Assembly (NCBI GenBank): GCA_046351455.1
Contig: JAXLYM010000003.1
Span: 248,001-312,000, forward strand
DNA length: 64,000 bases
Direction of reading: 5' to 3'
From: JADJRH01 sp046351455
GTDB taxonomy: Bacteria; Myxococcota_A; Polyangia; Polyangiales; Polyangiaceae
Made by a program: the position numbers and the translations under genes. The notes beneath the pieces were generated by a model. The model was not told the origin of the DNA and ran no database searches. It was given only the letters and a program-made list of their open reading frames with translations. Position 1 is the stretch's first letter, and each line of letters begins with the position of its first letter. Positions 26,036 to 34,173 of the stretch are shown here, in pieces.

Positions 26036-26956
26036 GTGAAGCTTTCCAGCCTGCTCCTCGCGTGCGTCGCCCTCTCCTCCGTCTCCGTCGTCGCGGTCGG
26101 CTGCACAGCCGGTGATCCCGACGACGAGGACGTGGCCGAGATGGGCGGCGTCGAGAAGTCCGAGACCTTCGCGCCGATCCACAAGATGCCTCTCACCACG
26201 GCGAACCACGAGGCCCTCGCCGCCGCCGTCCCGGCCAACGCGCACCTCACGTACTACGGTGGCCCCGTGATCCAGAAGGTCAACGTGATCCCGGTGTTCT
26301 GGACGTCGACGGTGGCGAACCAGACGCAGCTCAACGCCTTCTACAAGGGCGTGACGAACAGCCCGCACTTCGATCAGCTCGCGGAGTACAACACGGCCTC
26401 TCCGGCGCAGACGTTCTCGCGCGGGACGGCGCAGAACGGATATGTCGACGCCGCCTCCACGACCAAGATCACGGAGGCGAAGATCCAGGCCGAGCTGACG
26501 CGCCTCTTCAACAACAACCTCATCCCGAAGCCGACCGCCAACAACTTCTACGCGGTGCACTTCCCCAAGAACGTCGGTATCACGGCGAGCGACGGCTCGA
26601 AGGCGTGCGTGCAGTTCTGCGCCTTCCACAGCACCTATGTCTACAACGGCCAGAACGTCTATTACAGCGTGATGCCGGACGTCTCCAGCACCGGCTGCGC
26701 GGGCGGCTGCGGCGGGAGCACGGCCTTCAACAACGAGACGTCGGTCGCCTCGCACGAGCTGATCGAGGCCGTGACGGACGCGGCGGTCGGTCTCGCGACG
26801 ACGTACGCCCCGCCGCTCGCCTGGTACGACCCGAACAACGGAGAGATCGGCGATATCTGCAATGGTCTCCAGGGCACGGTCGTCGGCGGCGACGGCGTGA
26901 CGTACACGGTGCAGAAAGAGTGGTCGAACTCGCGCAACGGCTGCTTCGCGCAGTGA
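26036..26956 (+). CDS. EXORDIUM/PHI-1-like lipoprotein, putative zinc protease fold
   Basis: 306 residues from a GTG at 26036, with TAAGGAG seven bases upstream. Signal peptide with lipobox VAVGC. The body resembles the plant EXORDIUM/PHI-1 family: LTYYGGPVIQKVNVIPVFW, NNFYAVHFPKNVGI, FCAFHSTYVYNG and SHELIEAVTDAAVG. The last contains H-E-x-x-E as in that family's conserved HE-x-x-E. A metallopeptidase activity is inference; the plant proteins act in the cell wall by an unknown mechanism. It is preceded by a long, AT-richer non-coding leader. Confidence 0.75.
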   Translation: MKLSSLLLACVALSSVSVVAVGCTAGDPDDEDVAEMGGVEKSETFAPIHKMPLTTANHEALAAAVPANAHLTYYGGPVIQKVNVIPVFWTSTVANQTQLNAFYKGVTNSPHFDQLAEYNTASPAQTFSRGTAQNGYVDAASTTKITEAKIQAELTRLFNNNLIPKPTANNFYAVHFPKNVGITASDGSKACVQFCAFHSTYVYNGQNVYYSVMPDVSSTGCAGGCGGSTAFNNETSVASHELIEAVTDAAVGLATTYAPPLAWYDPNNGEIGDICNGLQGTVVGGDGVTYTVQKEWSNSRNGCFAQ

Positions 26957-27054
26957 TCGGGACTCCCGCTCTCGCGTGAGCGGATCCGCGCCGACGAAGG
27001 GGGGCTCTCCAAAGACATGCTGTCTCGCCGGCGGAGGTGTGTTATGGCCTCTTC

Positions 27055-27468
27055 ATGGTGAGAACCTCGCTCGTCGTCGCGCTCCTCGGCGCCTTGGGAC
27101 TGTTTGCGGCGGCGCGCGGCGCTCGGGCCGACGTGGCCGGGCCGCGCGACGTGTGCGAGTTCGACGAGAAGACGTGCGCTTCGTGCTGGGAGCCTTACGG
27201 CAAGCCGCCCGAGGGCGATCCGGCGTTCAAGACGTGCCAGGAGAGCGCGACGGCCAAGGGCTACAAGGAGTCGTGTCGCAATCGCCAGGGCGCCGGCGAT
27301 AACGTGGTGTTCTGCGCCGAGGGAGCGTCCGCGCAGAAGGTCACGAAGGGCGGCGGCTGCGGCGGCTGCTCGCTCGGAGAAGGGGCCGCGGAGAACGCGC
27401 TGCTCGGCGCCGGTGCGGTGGCGGCGATGCTCGCGGCGCGCCGCCGAAAGAGCCCGCAGCGCAAGTGA
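27055..27468 (+). CDS. Small secreted protein with MYXO-CTERM-like sorting tail
   Basis: 137 residues from the ATG at 27055; a GTG at 27037 is the alternative. Signal peptide ending GARA-D. The middle has eight Cys (CEFDEKTCASCWEP, CQESATAKG). The end has the three-part sorting signal seen in myxobacteria: GGGCGGCS, a hydrophobic helix (LLGAGAVAAMLAA) and RRRK. By analogy the Cys motif is the cleavage/anchoring site recognised by the myxosortase system. Function unknown. It lies 20 bp before the monooxygenase gene. Confidence 0.75.
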   Translation: MVRTSLVVALLGALGLFAAARGARADVAGPRDVCEFDEKTCASCWEPYGKPPEGDPAFKTCQESATAKGYKESCRNRQGAGDNVVFCAEGASAQKVTKGGGCGGCSLGEGAAENALLGAGAVAAMLAARRRKSPQRK

Positions 27469-27487
27469 TCCGTGCTACGCCGGGTCC

Positions 27488-28945
27488 ATGGCCCACGAGC
27501 ACGTCGATGTGTTGATCATCGGAGCCGGCCTGTCCGGCGTGGGGGCGGCATGCCACCTCCAGATGCGGTGTCCGAACAAGACCTATGCGATCCTCGAAAT
27601 GCGCGAGGCGATGGGCGGCACCTGGGATCTCTTCCGCTATCCGGGCATCCGCTCCGACTCCGACATGTACACGCTCGGCTACGTCTTCCGCCCGTGGACG
27701 GAGGCGAAGGCGATCGCGGACGGCCCGTCGATCCTGAAGTACATCAAGGACACGGCGCGCGATCATGGGGTCGACTCCAAGATCCGGTATCGCCACCGCG
27801 TGATCCGCGCCGAGTGGAGCTCGCGGGACGCCCAGTGGACGGTGGAGGCCGAGCGGACGGACACCGGAGAGAAGGTGACGTTGACGAGCAGCTTCGTGTT
27901 CGGGTGCACGGGATATTACCGCTACGATGAGGGGTATTCGCCGCGTTTCCCCGGGCAGGAGCGTTTTCAGGGGCGGCTCGTGCACCCGCAACACTGGCCT
28001 TCGGATCTCGATTACACGGGCAAGCGCGTCGTGGTGATCGGCAGCGGCGCGACGGCGGTGACGCTGGTTCCGGCGATGGCGGAGCGCGCGGCCCACGTGA
28101 CGATGCTCCAGCGCTCGCCGACGTACGTGCTGTCCTTGCCTTCGCGGGACGCGCTCGCCGACGTGCTGCGCAAGCGGCTGCCGGAGAAGGCGGTCTATCC
28201 GATCGTGCGGTGGAAGAACGTGGCGATGGGCACGCTGATGTACCAGTTCAGCCGGCGCGCGCCCGACGCGATGAAGAGGCTGCTCCGCAAGGGCGTGAAG
28301 AGCATGCTGCCCGAGGGATACGACGTCGACAGGCACTTTCGCCCGACGTACAACCCCTGGGACCAGAGGCTCTGTTTCGTGCCGGACGGGGACATGTTCA
28401 AGGCCATGTCGAGCGGCAAGGCCGACGTGGTGACGGACAAGATCGCCACGTTCACGGAGAAGGGCATTCGGCTGGAGTCCGGCGCGGAGCTGGAGGCCGA
28501 CATCATCGTGACGGCGACGGGCCTGAACCTGCTGGCGCTCGGCGGGATGAAGGTGGTCGTCGATGGGCGGGAGATCGATCTCGGGAAGACGGTCGGTTAC
28601 AAGGGGATGATGCTGAGCGGGGTGCCGAATCTGGCGCTGGCGCTCGGGTATACGAACGCCTCGTGGACGCTCAAGTGCGATCTGGTGGCGCAGTATGTAT
28701 GTCGGTTGTTGCGCCACATGGACGAGCATGGGTATCGGAGCGTGACGCCGCGCCCGCCGCCGCCGGATCTGCCGCTGGAGCCGTTCCTGGATCTGAAGAG
28801 CGGCTATGTGCAGCGCTCGCTGGACAAGCTGCCGAAGCAGGGCTCGCGCGCGCCGTGGAAGCTCTACCAGAGCTACGCGCGCGACGTGCGGATGTTCCGC
28901 CACGCCAAGCTCGAAGACGAAGGCGTGGAGTTCTCGCGGGCGTGA
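27488..28945 (+). CDS. Flavin monooxygenase, Baeyer-Villiger type
   Basis: 485 residues. Uses FAD and NADPH to insert oxygen into ketones or oxidise S/N centres. FAD-binding GAGLSG at 12-17; the Baeyer-Villiger fingerprint F-x-G-x-x-x-H-x-x-x-W at 160-170 (FQGRLVHPQHW); a second dinucleotide motif GSGATA at 185-190; and ATGLNLL near 350. Closest in pattern to EthA-like enzymes. The substrate is unknown. Its start is 20 bp after the MYXO-CTERM gene on the same strand, so the two may be co-transcribed, but a functional tie is not evident. Confidence 0.92.
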   Translation: MAHEHVDVLIIGAGLSGVGAACHLQMRCPNKTYAILEMREAMGGTWDLFRYPGIRSDSDMYTLGYVFRPWTEAKAIADGPSILKYIKDTARDHGVDSKIRYRHRVIRAEWSSRDAQWTVEAERTDTGEKVTLTSSFVFGCTGYYRYDEGYSPRFPGQERFQGRLVHPQHWPSDLDYTGKRVVVIGSGATAVTLVPAMAERAAHVTMLQRSPTYVLSLPSRDALADVLRKRLPEKAVYPIVRWKNVAMGTLMYQFSRRAPDAMKRLLRKGVKSMLPEGYDVDRHFRPTYNPWDQRLCFVPDGDMFKAMSSGKADVVTDKIATFTEKGIRLESGAELEADIIVTATGLNLLALGGMKVVVDGREIDLGKTVGYKGMMLSGVPNLALALGYTNASWTLKCDLVAQYVCRLLRHMDEHGYRSVTPRPPPPDLPLEPFLDLKSGYVQRSLDKLPKQGSRAPWKLYQSYARDVRMFRHAKLEDEGVEFSRA

Positions 28946-29037
28946 CCGGCCCGTGCGGGGGGGCGTGGATGGATCTGCCGGCGGGCGTGCTGTTCGGGGA
29001 TGACGAGGAGTCGCCTGCCGCGGACTCCGGAGGGTGA

Positions 29038-29601
29038 TCAGGCGCGGCGGAGGGCGCGGCGGGCGAGCGCTCCGAGGCCGAGCAGGGCGGCCGCGGCCCA
29101 CAGCATGTAGATGGTCACTCGCTTGATCACCGTGACCACACAGGCCACCTGAACCAGGCTGTCGAGGCGCTCCGGGTATTTGCCCACGATGATCGAGAGG
29201 AGCACGTTCTCGATGAGATCGGAGCCGTACGCCACGAGGAACACGAGGACCGCGGCCGCCCGATATCGACTCTCCGGGCCGAAGTGCTTTCGCAGCAGGA
29301 CGAGGATGATGAACAGGAAGGTGAGGTTGAACAGGAACGGCGCGAGCGTGTCGAGCGTGAAGGCGTTGATGATGTAGAAGGTGCGCACGTCGTCGCCGTA
29401 CTTCGCGATCATCGCGTACGCCTCGTCCGGCGTGTACGTGTTCTTCATGTCGAGCGGCCCCGCGTCCGGGGAGTGCGCCCGAATGCGCGTGATCGCCCAG
29501 GACAAGGGCGCGATCCCGAATACGAGGCTCGCGAGGAAGCCATAGAGGATGTGACGCCCGGTGGCGTATCGATCCGCGAACGCGGTGAGCCGTTTAAGCA
29601 T
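29038..29601 (-). CDS. Four-helix membrane protein of unknown function
   Basis: 187 residues from the ATG at 29601 (MLKRLTAFADR); an in-frame start at 29685 would add a non-homologous-looking leader. Four hydrophobic segments: about 14-32 (HILYGFLASLVFGIAPL), 84-102 (FLFNLTFLFIILVLL), 112-130 (AAAVLVFLVAYGSDL) and 160-182 (TIYMLWAAAALLGLGAL). A periplasmic loop (about 36-72) includes TYTPDEAYAMIAKYGDDVRTFY. No family recognised. Convergent with the monooxygenase gene, 92 bp apart; copy 3 of the palindromic repeat lies upstream. Confidence 0.72.
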   Translation of the reverse strand: MLKRLTAFADRYATGRHILYGFLASLVFGIAPLSWAITRIRAHSPDAGPLDMKNTYTPDEAYAMIAKYGDDVRTFYIINAFTLDTLAPFLFNLTFLFIILVLLRKHFGPESRYRAAAVLVFLVAYGSDLIENVLLSIIVGKYPERLDSLVQVACVVTVIKRVTIYMLWAAAALLGLGALARRALRRA

Positions 29602-29727
29602 GGCGGCGAGGATACGCCCCCTCGGCGCGCGTGGCGGTTTTTCACGCGGAGCGAAGGCCGGGGCCGCCACCTCAGCGCTCGTCACGTCTCCCTCGTCGAA
29701 GCCTTTTCCGACCGCCCGTTTCGTCAG

Positions 29728-29764
29728 CGGGGGAGTGATACGAGGGGGCGGAGCCCCCTTGTAA
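29728..29764 (-). repeat. Palindromic intergenic repeat, copy 3
   Basis: Read on the minus strand: TTACA + AGGGGGC-tcc-GCCCCCT + CGTATCACTCCCCCG. It lies 85 bp after the stop of the 1284-residue gene, again in the orientation of the gene before it. About 20 bases further upstream also resemble copy 1 (TTCGTCGG followed by T/G-rich bases). Confidence 0.8.
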
Positions 29765-29848
29765 ATCCGACAAAAACGCCGACGAATGCCGAGGTGGGAA
29801 CCTTCCCCGGATATCGCGCGGCGCTCCGGGCGTGGTCTCTTTGACGCT

Positions 29849-32800
29849 TCAGGAGCCGCCGAGGCGGCGGCCGAGGTCGGGGACCGTGGCGATCATTCGC
29901 TCGGCTGCGTCCTTGTCGGCGAGGAGCAACAAGGCACCATGGAGGCCCGCGCGCGCCGACGACGGGGCCTCTCCGCCGCGCGTGCAGCGCTCCGGGAATA
30001 CGAGGCCGCCCGGCTCGATGGCGTCCGTCGTGTCCTCCGAGATGGGGCCGTACACCTCGATGTCGCCGGCGCCCACCAGCACGATCGCCGGCAGCGGCGC
30101 GCCGTCCTCGATCCACACCTCGCCGGAGCGGAGCGCGCGCACCGTGAAGTCCACCGCGAGCGCGCGGCGGGTCTCGTCGTCGAGCTCACCGAACGGGCCC
30201 ATCGTGGCGCCCGCGAGCGCCTGCAGACGGTCCCCGAAGGCCTTCGCGCGCGCCGCGGCCCCCGGCTGTCCCGCGAACGCTTGATCGAGGATGGCGCGGG
30301 ACCAGACTGCCACCTTCGCGCCGTCGCCCGCGCCCACGACGCGCACCGCGATGCCCTCGGCGAGCGAGCCCTTCGCGACGAGCAGCTCGCCCGGTCGCGC
30401 CCAGTGCGCCGGCGCGTCGACGATCGTCGCGCACAACGTCGCCATGCCGGAGAGCAGCAGCGCCGCGCCGAAGCCGGACACCTCTTCATCGGGGCCGAGC
30501 TCGACGATCTCCGCCTTCGCGACGAGCATCTCGAGCACCGCGCGCGGCATGCCCTCGAACGCGTCGACGAGATCGATGCGCGCGCCGTCGAGGCGAACCG
30601 CGGTGTCGCCGCTGTCCGGGAACATCGCCTCCAGGTCTTTGGGGAGCTCCAGCGGCATCGGGATCGTGGCGCGCATCGACGGGATGTCGACGGGGCGCGC
30701 GGGCGGCTCGATCTCCATCACCATCGGCAGCGTCGCGCGGGCCGGATCGAACGCGGGCGTGAAGCCGGGCGGAGGCTCGGAGAGGGCCGCTTCGGAGAAG
30801 AGCTCTTCGTCCTCGGTGGGCGCTTTCGGTCGCACGATCGGCGCCGGCATCACCTTCACGGGAGGCGCCGATGCGGACTGCGCGGGCGCTGCGGACGCTT
30901 CGGCGGGACGTGCGCTCGCTGCAGGCGCGGGCGCATCGGCGGGACGCGCGCTCGCTGCGGGCGCGGGCGCATCGGCGGGGCGCGCGCTCGCTGCGGGGGC
31001 GGGTGGACGGACGGAGGCCGGCGAGGATGCGACGGAGCGCGCGGACGTCGGCGCTGCGGGTGCCGTGGCCACGCGCACCGGGCCCGTGGAAGCCGCAGGA
31101 CGAACCGACGGCGGTGATACGGAGGTCGCCGCTGCTGGCGCAGCAGGCGGCGGGATCGATGCCGGACGGGGCGCCGTCGCGGGCGGCGCGCCGGGGCGAA
31201 TCGAGGGCGCTCGGGTCGGCGAGCTCACCGGAGGCGCCGCCGATGTGGCCGGGCTCTTCGCGGGCGGCGTCGCAGCGCTCGCGCTCTTCGCAGATGCAGG
31301 CGGCGCAGGAAGCGCTGCGGGGGCGATGCTCTTCGCGGTCGCCGCGGGCCGCGGGATCGTGGGCGCTCCCGTGCGCGGGAACAACGTGGGCTTGCGTTGC
31401 GCGGGCTCGGCAGGCTTCGCGTCCTGCGACGGCATCTCCGCCGTGTCGCCCGCGGGTCGCGCGGAGGTCGTCTTCATCTCCGCCGTGTCACCCGCAGGTC
31501 GCGCGGAGGTCGCCTTCATCTCCGCCGTGTCGCCCGCGGTACGAGCAGAGATCGCCTTTATTTCCAGGGTATCGGCGCCGCTCGGCTCCTCCGCGGCGGC
31601 GCTGGTCGTCGAGGAGGTCTCGTCGGCGGTCGCTGCGGGCGAGTCGTCGCTCACGATGTCGGCGGACATCAGCACGTCGTCCGCGCTGTCATCGATCGCG
31701 GGCGGCGCTGGCTTCGCGACGCTCTCCTGCGTCGTCGCAGCCGCTGGTTTCGTAGCGATTTCCTGCGTCGTCGCAGCGGCCGGCTTCGCGACGATCTCTT
31801 GCGTCGTGCCCGCTCCGCTCTTCGCGGCGATCTCTCCCGTGTCGCCCGCGGAGAGCTTGGCGGCCGCGTCCACCGTCGCGTGCGCGGCTGCCTTCGCGAC
31901 CATTTCGCCTGTGAACGTAGGCTTTCGGAGCGGCGGCGCCTTCGCGGCCATCTCGCTCACGGTCGGCTTCGTCGCGATCTCACCCGTGCTGCTGGCGCTC
32001 TTCTGCGCGGGCGGAGGCACCGATTTCGCGGGCACCTCGATCACGCTCGTGAGGCGGCCCGGCTGCGCCGGCGGCGGAGGAGGCGGCGGCGGCGGCGGTG
32101 GCGGCGCCACGACCGGACGCACCGACACGGGCGGCGCGACGGGCGCAGGCGGCGGGGCCGGAGGAGGCGCGACGCTCGTGGCGCCCGGACCGTTTCGACG
32201 CAGCGCCACGGGCAGCGGAGCCGCCGACGTGAACACGTCCTCTTCGTCGTGGATCGAAGGCATCCGCGCGCGGAATACGACCACCTCTTCCGGGCCGGCC
32301 TTCGGCGCAGGCCGCTCGATCGGCGGCGTCGCGCTCTGATCGTCGGCCCACGGATCCAGGATCGGAGCGCGCGGCAGACGCGGGGCACGTCGCGCCGTCA
32401 CGCGTCGCTGCGCGGTGGCGCCCGCGGCCGCGGCGAGGCCGAGCGACGACGACATCGGCGGTCGCGGCGGCGGCGCCGATCCCGACGCGCTCGCTTCCCC
32501 CGAAGGCGGCGGCGGAGGCGCGCTCGCTGGCTTCGGCGGCTTCGGCAGCGGCGTGGGCGGCGGTGGCGGCGGGCCCGGCTTCACCGCGGGCGGCGCGGGC
32601 GACAGCGCTTCGACGGGCGGCGCCGAGGTGAACGCGTCGGCCCGCAGAGCCTTCGGCGCGCGCGGGACTTCCGTGTCCGGCAAACCGAACGTCGTCGGCG
32701 GCGGCGTGAGCGCGCTCGTCGCCGAGCGTCCCACCGCCTCCGGCGCAGGCGTCATCGCGAGCGGCGACTCTTCGGGCGGCGTCAGCACGGCCGTCTTGAG

Positions 32801-33703
32801 GCCCGCGGACACGAGCGTGATCTCTTCCCCCGCAGGCGTCCGCGGCACGGTGAGCGGCGGCGTGAACCCCGGAGCCGGCGGCGCGCTCGATCGCTTCGTC
32901 GGCGGCGAGCTCGGCGGGGCCGGCTTCATCCCGGCCGGAGCGACCGGCGGCGCGCTCGGCGGAGCTGGTCTCGCCGCGGTGAACGCGACCGGCGGTGAGC
33001 TCGGCGGGGCTGGTTTCGCCGCGGTGAACGCGACGGGCGGCGCGCTCGGCGGCGCTGGCTTCGTCGCGGTGAACGCGACCGGCGGCGCGCTCGGCGGAGC
33101 TGGGCGCGCGCGGTTTTGCGGAGCGACCGGCGTCGACGAGGTCGGCGCGAACGCGGGCGGAGGCACCGTCCCCACCTGCACGATCACCTTCGCTTCGTGC
33201 GCGGGCGCAGGCGGCGGCGCGTGCACCGGCGCCGGCGCGAGGTGCGCGACCGCGGCCACGTTCGCGGCGGCCTTCGCGTCGGCCTCGGCGATCACCGCGG
33301 CCGGCGCGTCGTCGATGAGCGTGTCCTCTTCGATGTCGACCTCGATCGACGTGAGCTTCGATCGCAGCATCTCGCTCGCGAGCGCGCCGAACGCCTCCGA
33401 CGGATCCACGAGCGTGTCGGCCTCACGCTTCGGCTCGGCTTGCGGTTTCGGCTCCGACTCGCGCGGAACCGCGCCCGGCAGCTCGCCGAACTTCTCCTCC
33501 AGCGCCGTCACGTACATCCCGATCTCGGACGCGCGGAACGGCTGCCCGGCCATCGCCGCGGCCTCGGCGGCGCGCCGCAGCCACACGAGCGCATCGTTCC
33601 GTTCCCCGCGAGCCCACAGGGCCTGGGCAGCCGAAAGCCAGTCCACGACGTCTTCGTCGTCTTCGAGGTTCGGCTTCGGGAGGTCGACCGCCCGGTCTGC
33701 CAT
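29849..33703 (-). CDS. Large Pro/Ala-rich protein with helical N-terminus and cNMP-binding-like C-terminus
   Basis: 1284 residues. N-terminal 75 residues are helical and TPR-like (WLSAAQALWARGERNDALVWL). T97-L-V-D and T128-L-I-D motifs follow. About 900 residues of disordered Pro/Ala/Ser-rich sequence hold at least four tandem repeats: 15-residue KPAPPSAPPVAFTAT (DNA about 32900-33120), 12-residue PAAATTQEIATK (about 31705-31835), 14-residue ATSARPAGDTAEMK (about 31432-31560) and 12-residue ASARPADAPAPA (about 30901-31006). The last 250 residues (VRLDGARIDLVDAFEGMPRAVLEMLV..., GAALLLSGMATLCA, PGELLVAKGSLAEGIAVRVVG) resemble two degenerate cyclic-nucleotide-binding-type barrels without a clear phosphate-binding cassette. 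Cytoplasmic. Function unknown. Confidence 0.8.
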   Translation of the reverse strand: MADRAVDLPKPNLEDDEDVVDWLSAAQALWARGERNDALVWLRRAAEAAAMAGQPFRASEIGMYVTALEEKFGELPGAVPRESEPKPQAEPKREADTLVDPSEAFGALASEMLRSKLTSIEVDIEEDTLIDDAPAAVIAEADAKAAANVAAVAHLAPAPVHAPPPAPAHEAKVIVQVGTVPPPAFAPTSSTPVAPQNRARPAPPSAPPVAFTATKPAPPSAPPVAFTAAKPAPPSSPPVAFTAARPAPPSAPPVAPAGMKPAPPSSPPTKRSSAPPAPGFTPPLTVPRTPAGEEITLVSAGLKTAVLTPPEESPLAMTPAPEAVGRSATSALTPPPTTFGLPDTEVPRAPKALRADAFTSAPPVEALSPAPPAVKPGPPPPPPTPLPKPPKPASAPPPPPSGEASASGSAPPPRPPMSSSLGLAAAAGATAQRRVTARRAPRLPRAPILDPWADDQSATPPIERPAPKAGPEEVVVFRARMPSIHDEEDVFTSAAPLPVALRRNGPGATSVAPPPAPPPAPVAPPVSVRPVVAPPPPPPPPPPPPAQPGRLTSVIEVPAKSVPPPAQKSASSTGEIATKPTVSEMAAKAPPLRKPTFTGEMVAKAAAHATVDAAAKLSAGDTGEIAAKSGAGTTQEIVAKPAAATTQEIATKPAAATTQESVAKPAPPAIDDSADDVLMSADIVSDDSPAATADETSSTTSAAAEEPSGADTLEIKAISARTAGDTAEMKATSARPAGDTAEMKTTSARPAGDTAEMPSQDAKPAEPAQRKPTLFPRTGAPTIPRPAATAKSIAPAALPAPPASAKSASAATPPAKSPATSAAPPVSSPTRAPSIRPGAPPATAPRPASIPPPAAPAAATSVSPPSVRPAASTGPVRVATAPAAPTSARSVASSPASVRPPAPAASARPADAPAPAASARPADAPAPAASARPAEASAAPAQSASAPPVKVMPAPIVRPKAPTEDEELFSEAALSEPPPGFTPAFDPARATLPMVMEIEPPARPVDIPSMRATIPMPLELPKDLEAMFPDSGDTAVRLDGARIDLVDAFEGMPRAVLEMLVAKAEIVELGPDEEVSGFGAALLLSGMATLCATIVDAPAHWARPGELLVAKGSLAEGIAVRVVGAGDGAKVAVWSRAILDQAFAGQPGAAARAKAFGDRLQALAGATMGPFGELDDETRRALAVDFTVRALRSGEVWIEDGAPLPAIVLVGAGDIEVYGPISEDTTDAIEPGGLVFPERCTRGGEAPSSARAGLHGALLLLADKDAAERMIATVPDLGRRLGGS

Positions 33704-33824
33704 CCTGCCCTTGGTACCACAAGCTCCGAAGCCGCTCGATAATCTGGAGACGATCGCGACGCGAAGTCTTCACGCGCCGCCCGCTCCAGACGATCTTTCT
33801 CGCCCGGATGGACTGCGTCGGCCT

Positions 33825-34064
33825 TCAGCGCTCGCCGTTCGTCGACGATCCGTTCGCGCGGAGCGCATACGCTGCGCGGATCTCTTCGACCCCGAGCGCG
33901 TGCGCGCACTCTCCAGGCATGCGGCGGGCGAGCCAGCCAATCAGGGTGAGCGCTGCCGTCCGAGCCTCGTCCGGCACGTGCTCGTCCTTCAGGACCCTGG
34001 CGATCTCACCGATAAGCCGCGTGCGGTGCTCTTCCGCAAGCATCACGCGTCGTCTTTGAAGCAT
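33825..34064 (-). CDS. Small hypothetical protein
   Basis: 79 residues from 34064, or 72 from the ATG at 34043. The composition is that of a real helical protein (EEHRTRLIGEIARVLKDEHV, TAALTLIGWLARR), unlike the Arg/Pro-rich shadows nearby. It sits upstream of the 1284-residue gene on the same strand with 121 bp between. No family recognised. Confidence 0.5.
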   Translation of the reverse strand: MLQRRRVMLAEEHRTRLIGEIARVLKDEHVPDEARTAALTLIGWLARRMPGECAHALGVEEIRAAYALRANGSSTNGER

Positions 34065-34173
34065 TGCGTTTCCGATGTCAAAGCCCTTGTGACGATTTCA
34101 CTTGCCAAGCGGGCTGAAGCACGTTCCATGCTCGCCGCGGCCCGAGGGGGACAAGGCATGTCCTGCCCCTCGA

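Noticed and set aside
32895..33120. Direct repeats considered as a CRISPR-like array
   Set aside because: Unit is 45 bp with no unique spacers and stays in the reading frame of the 1284-residue gene; no cas genes.
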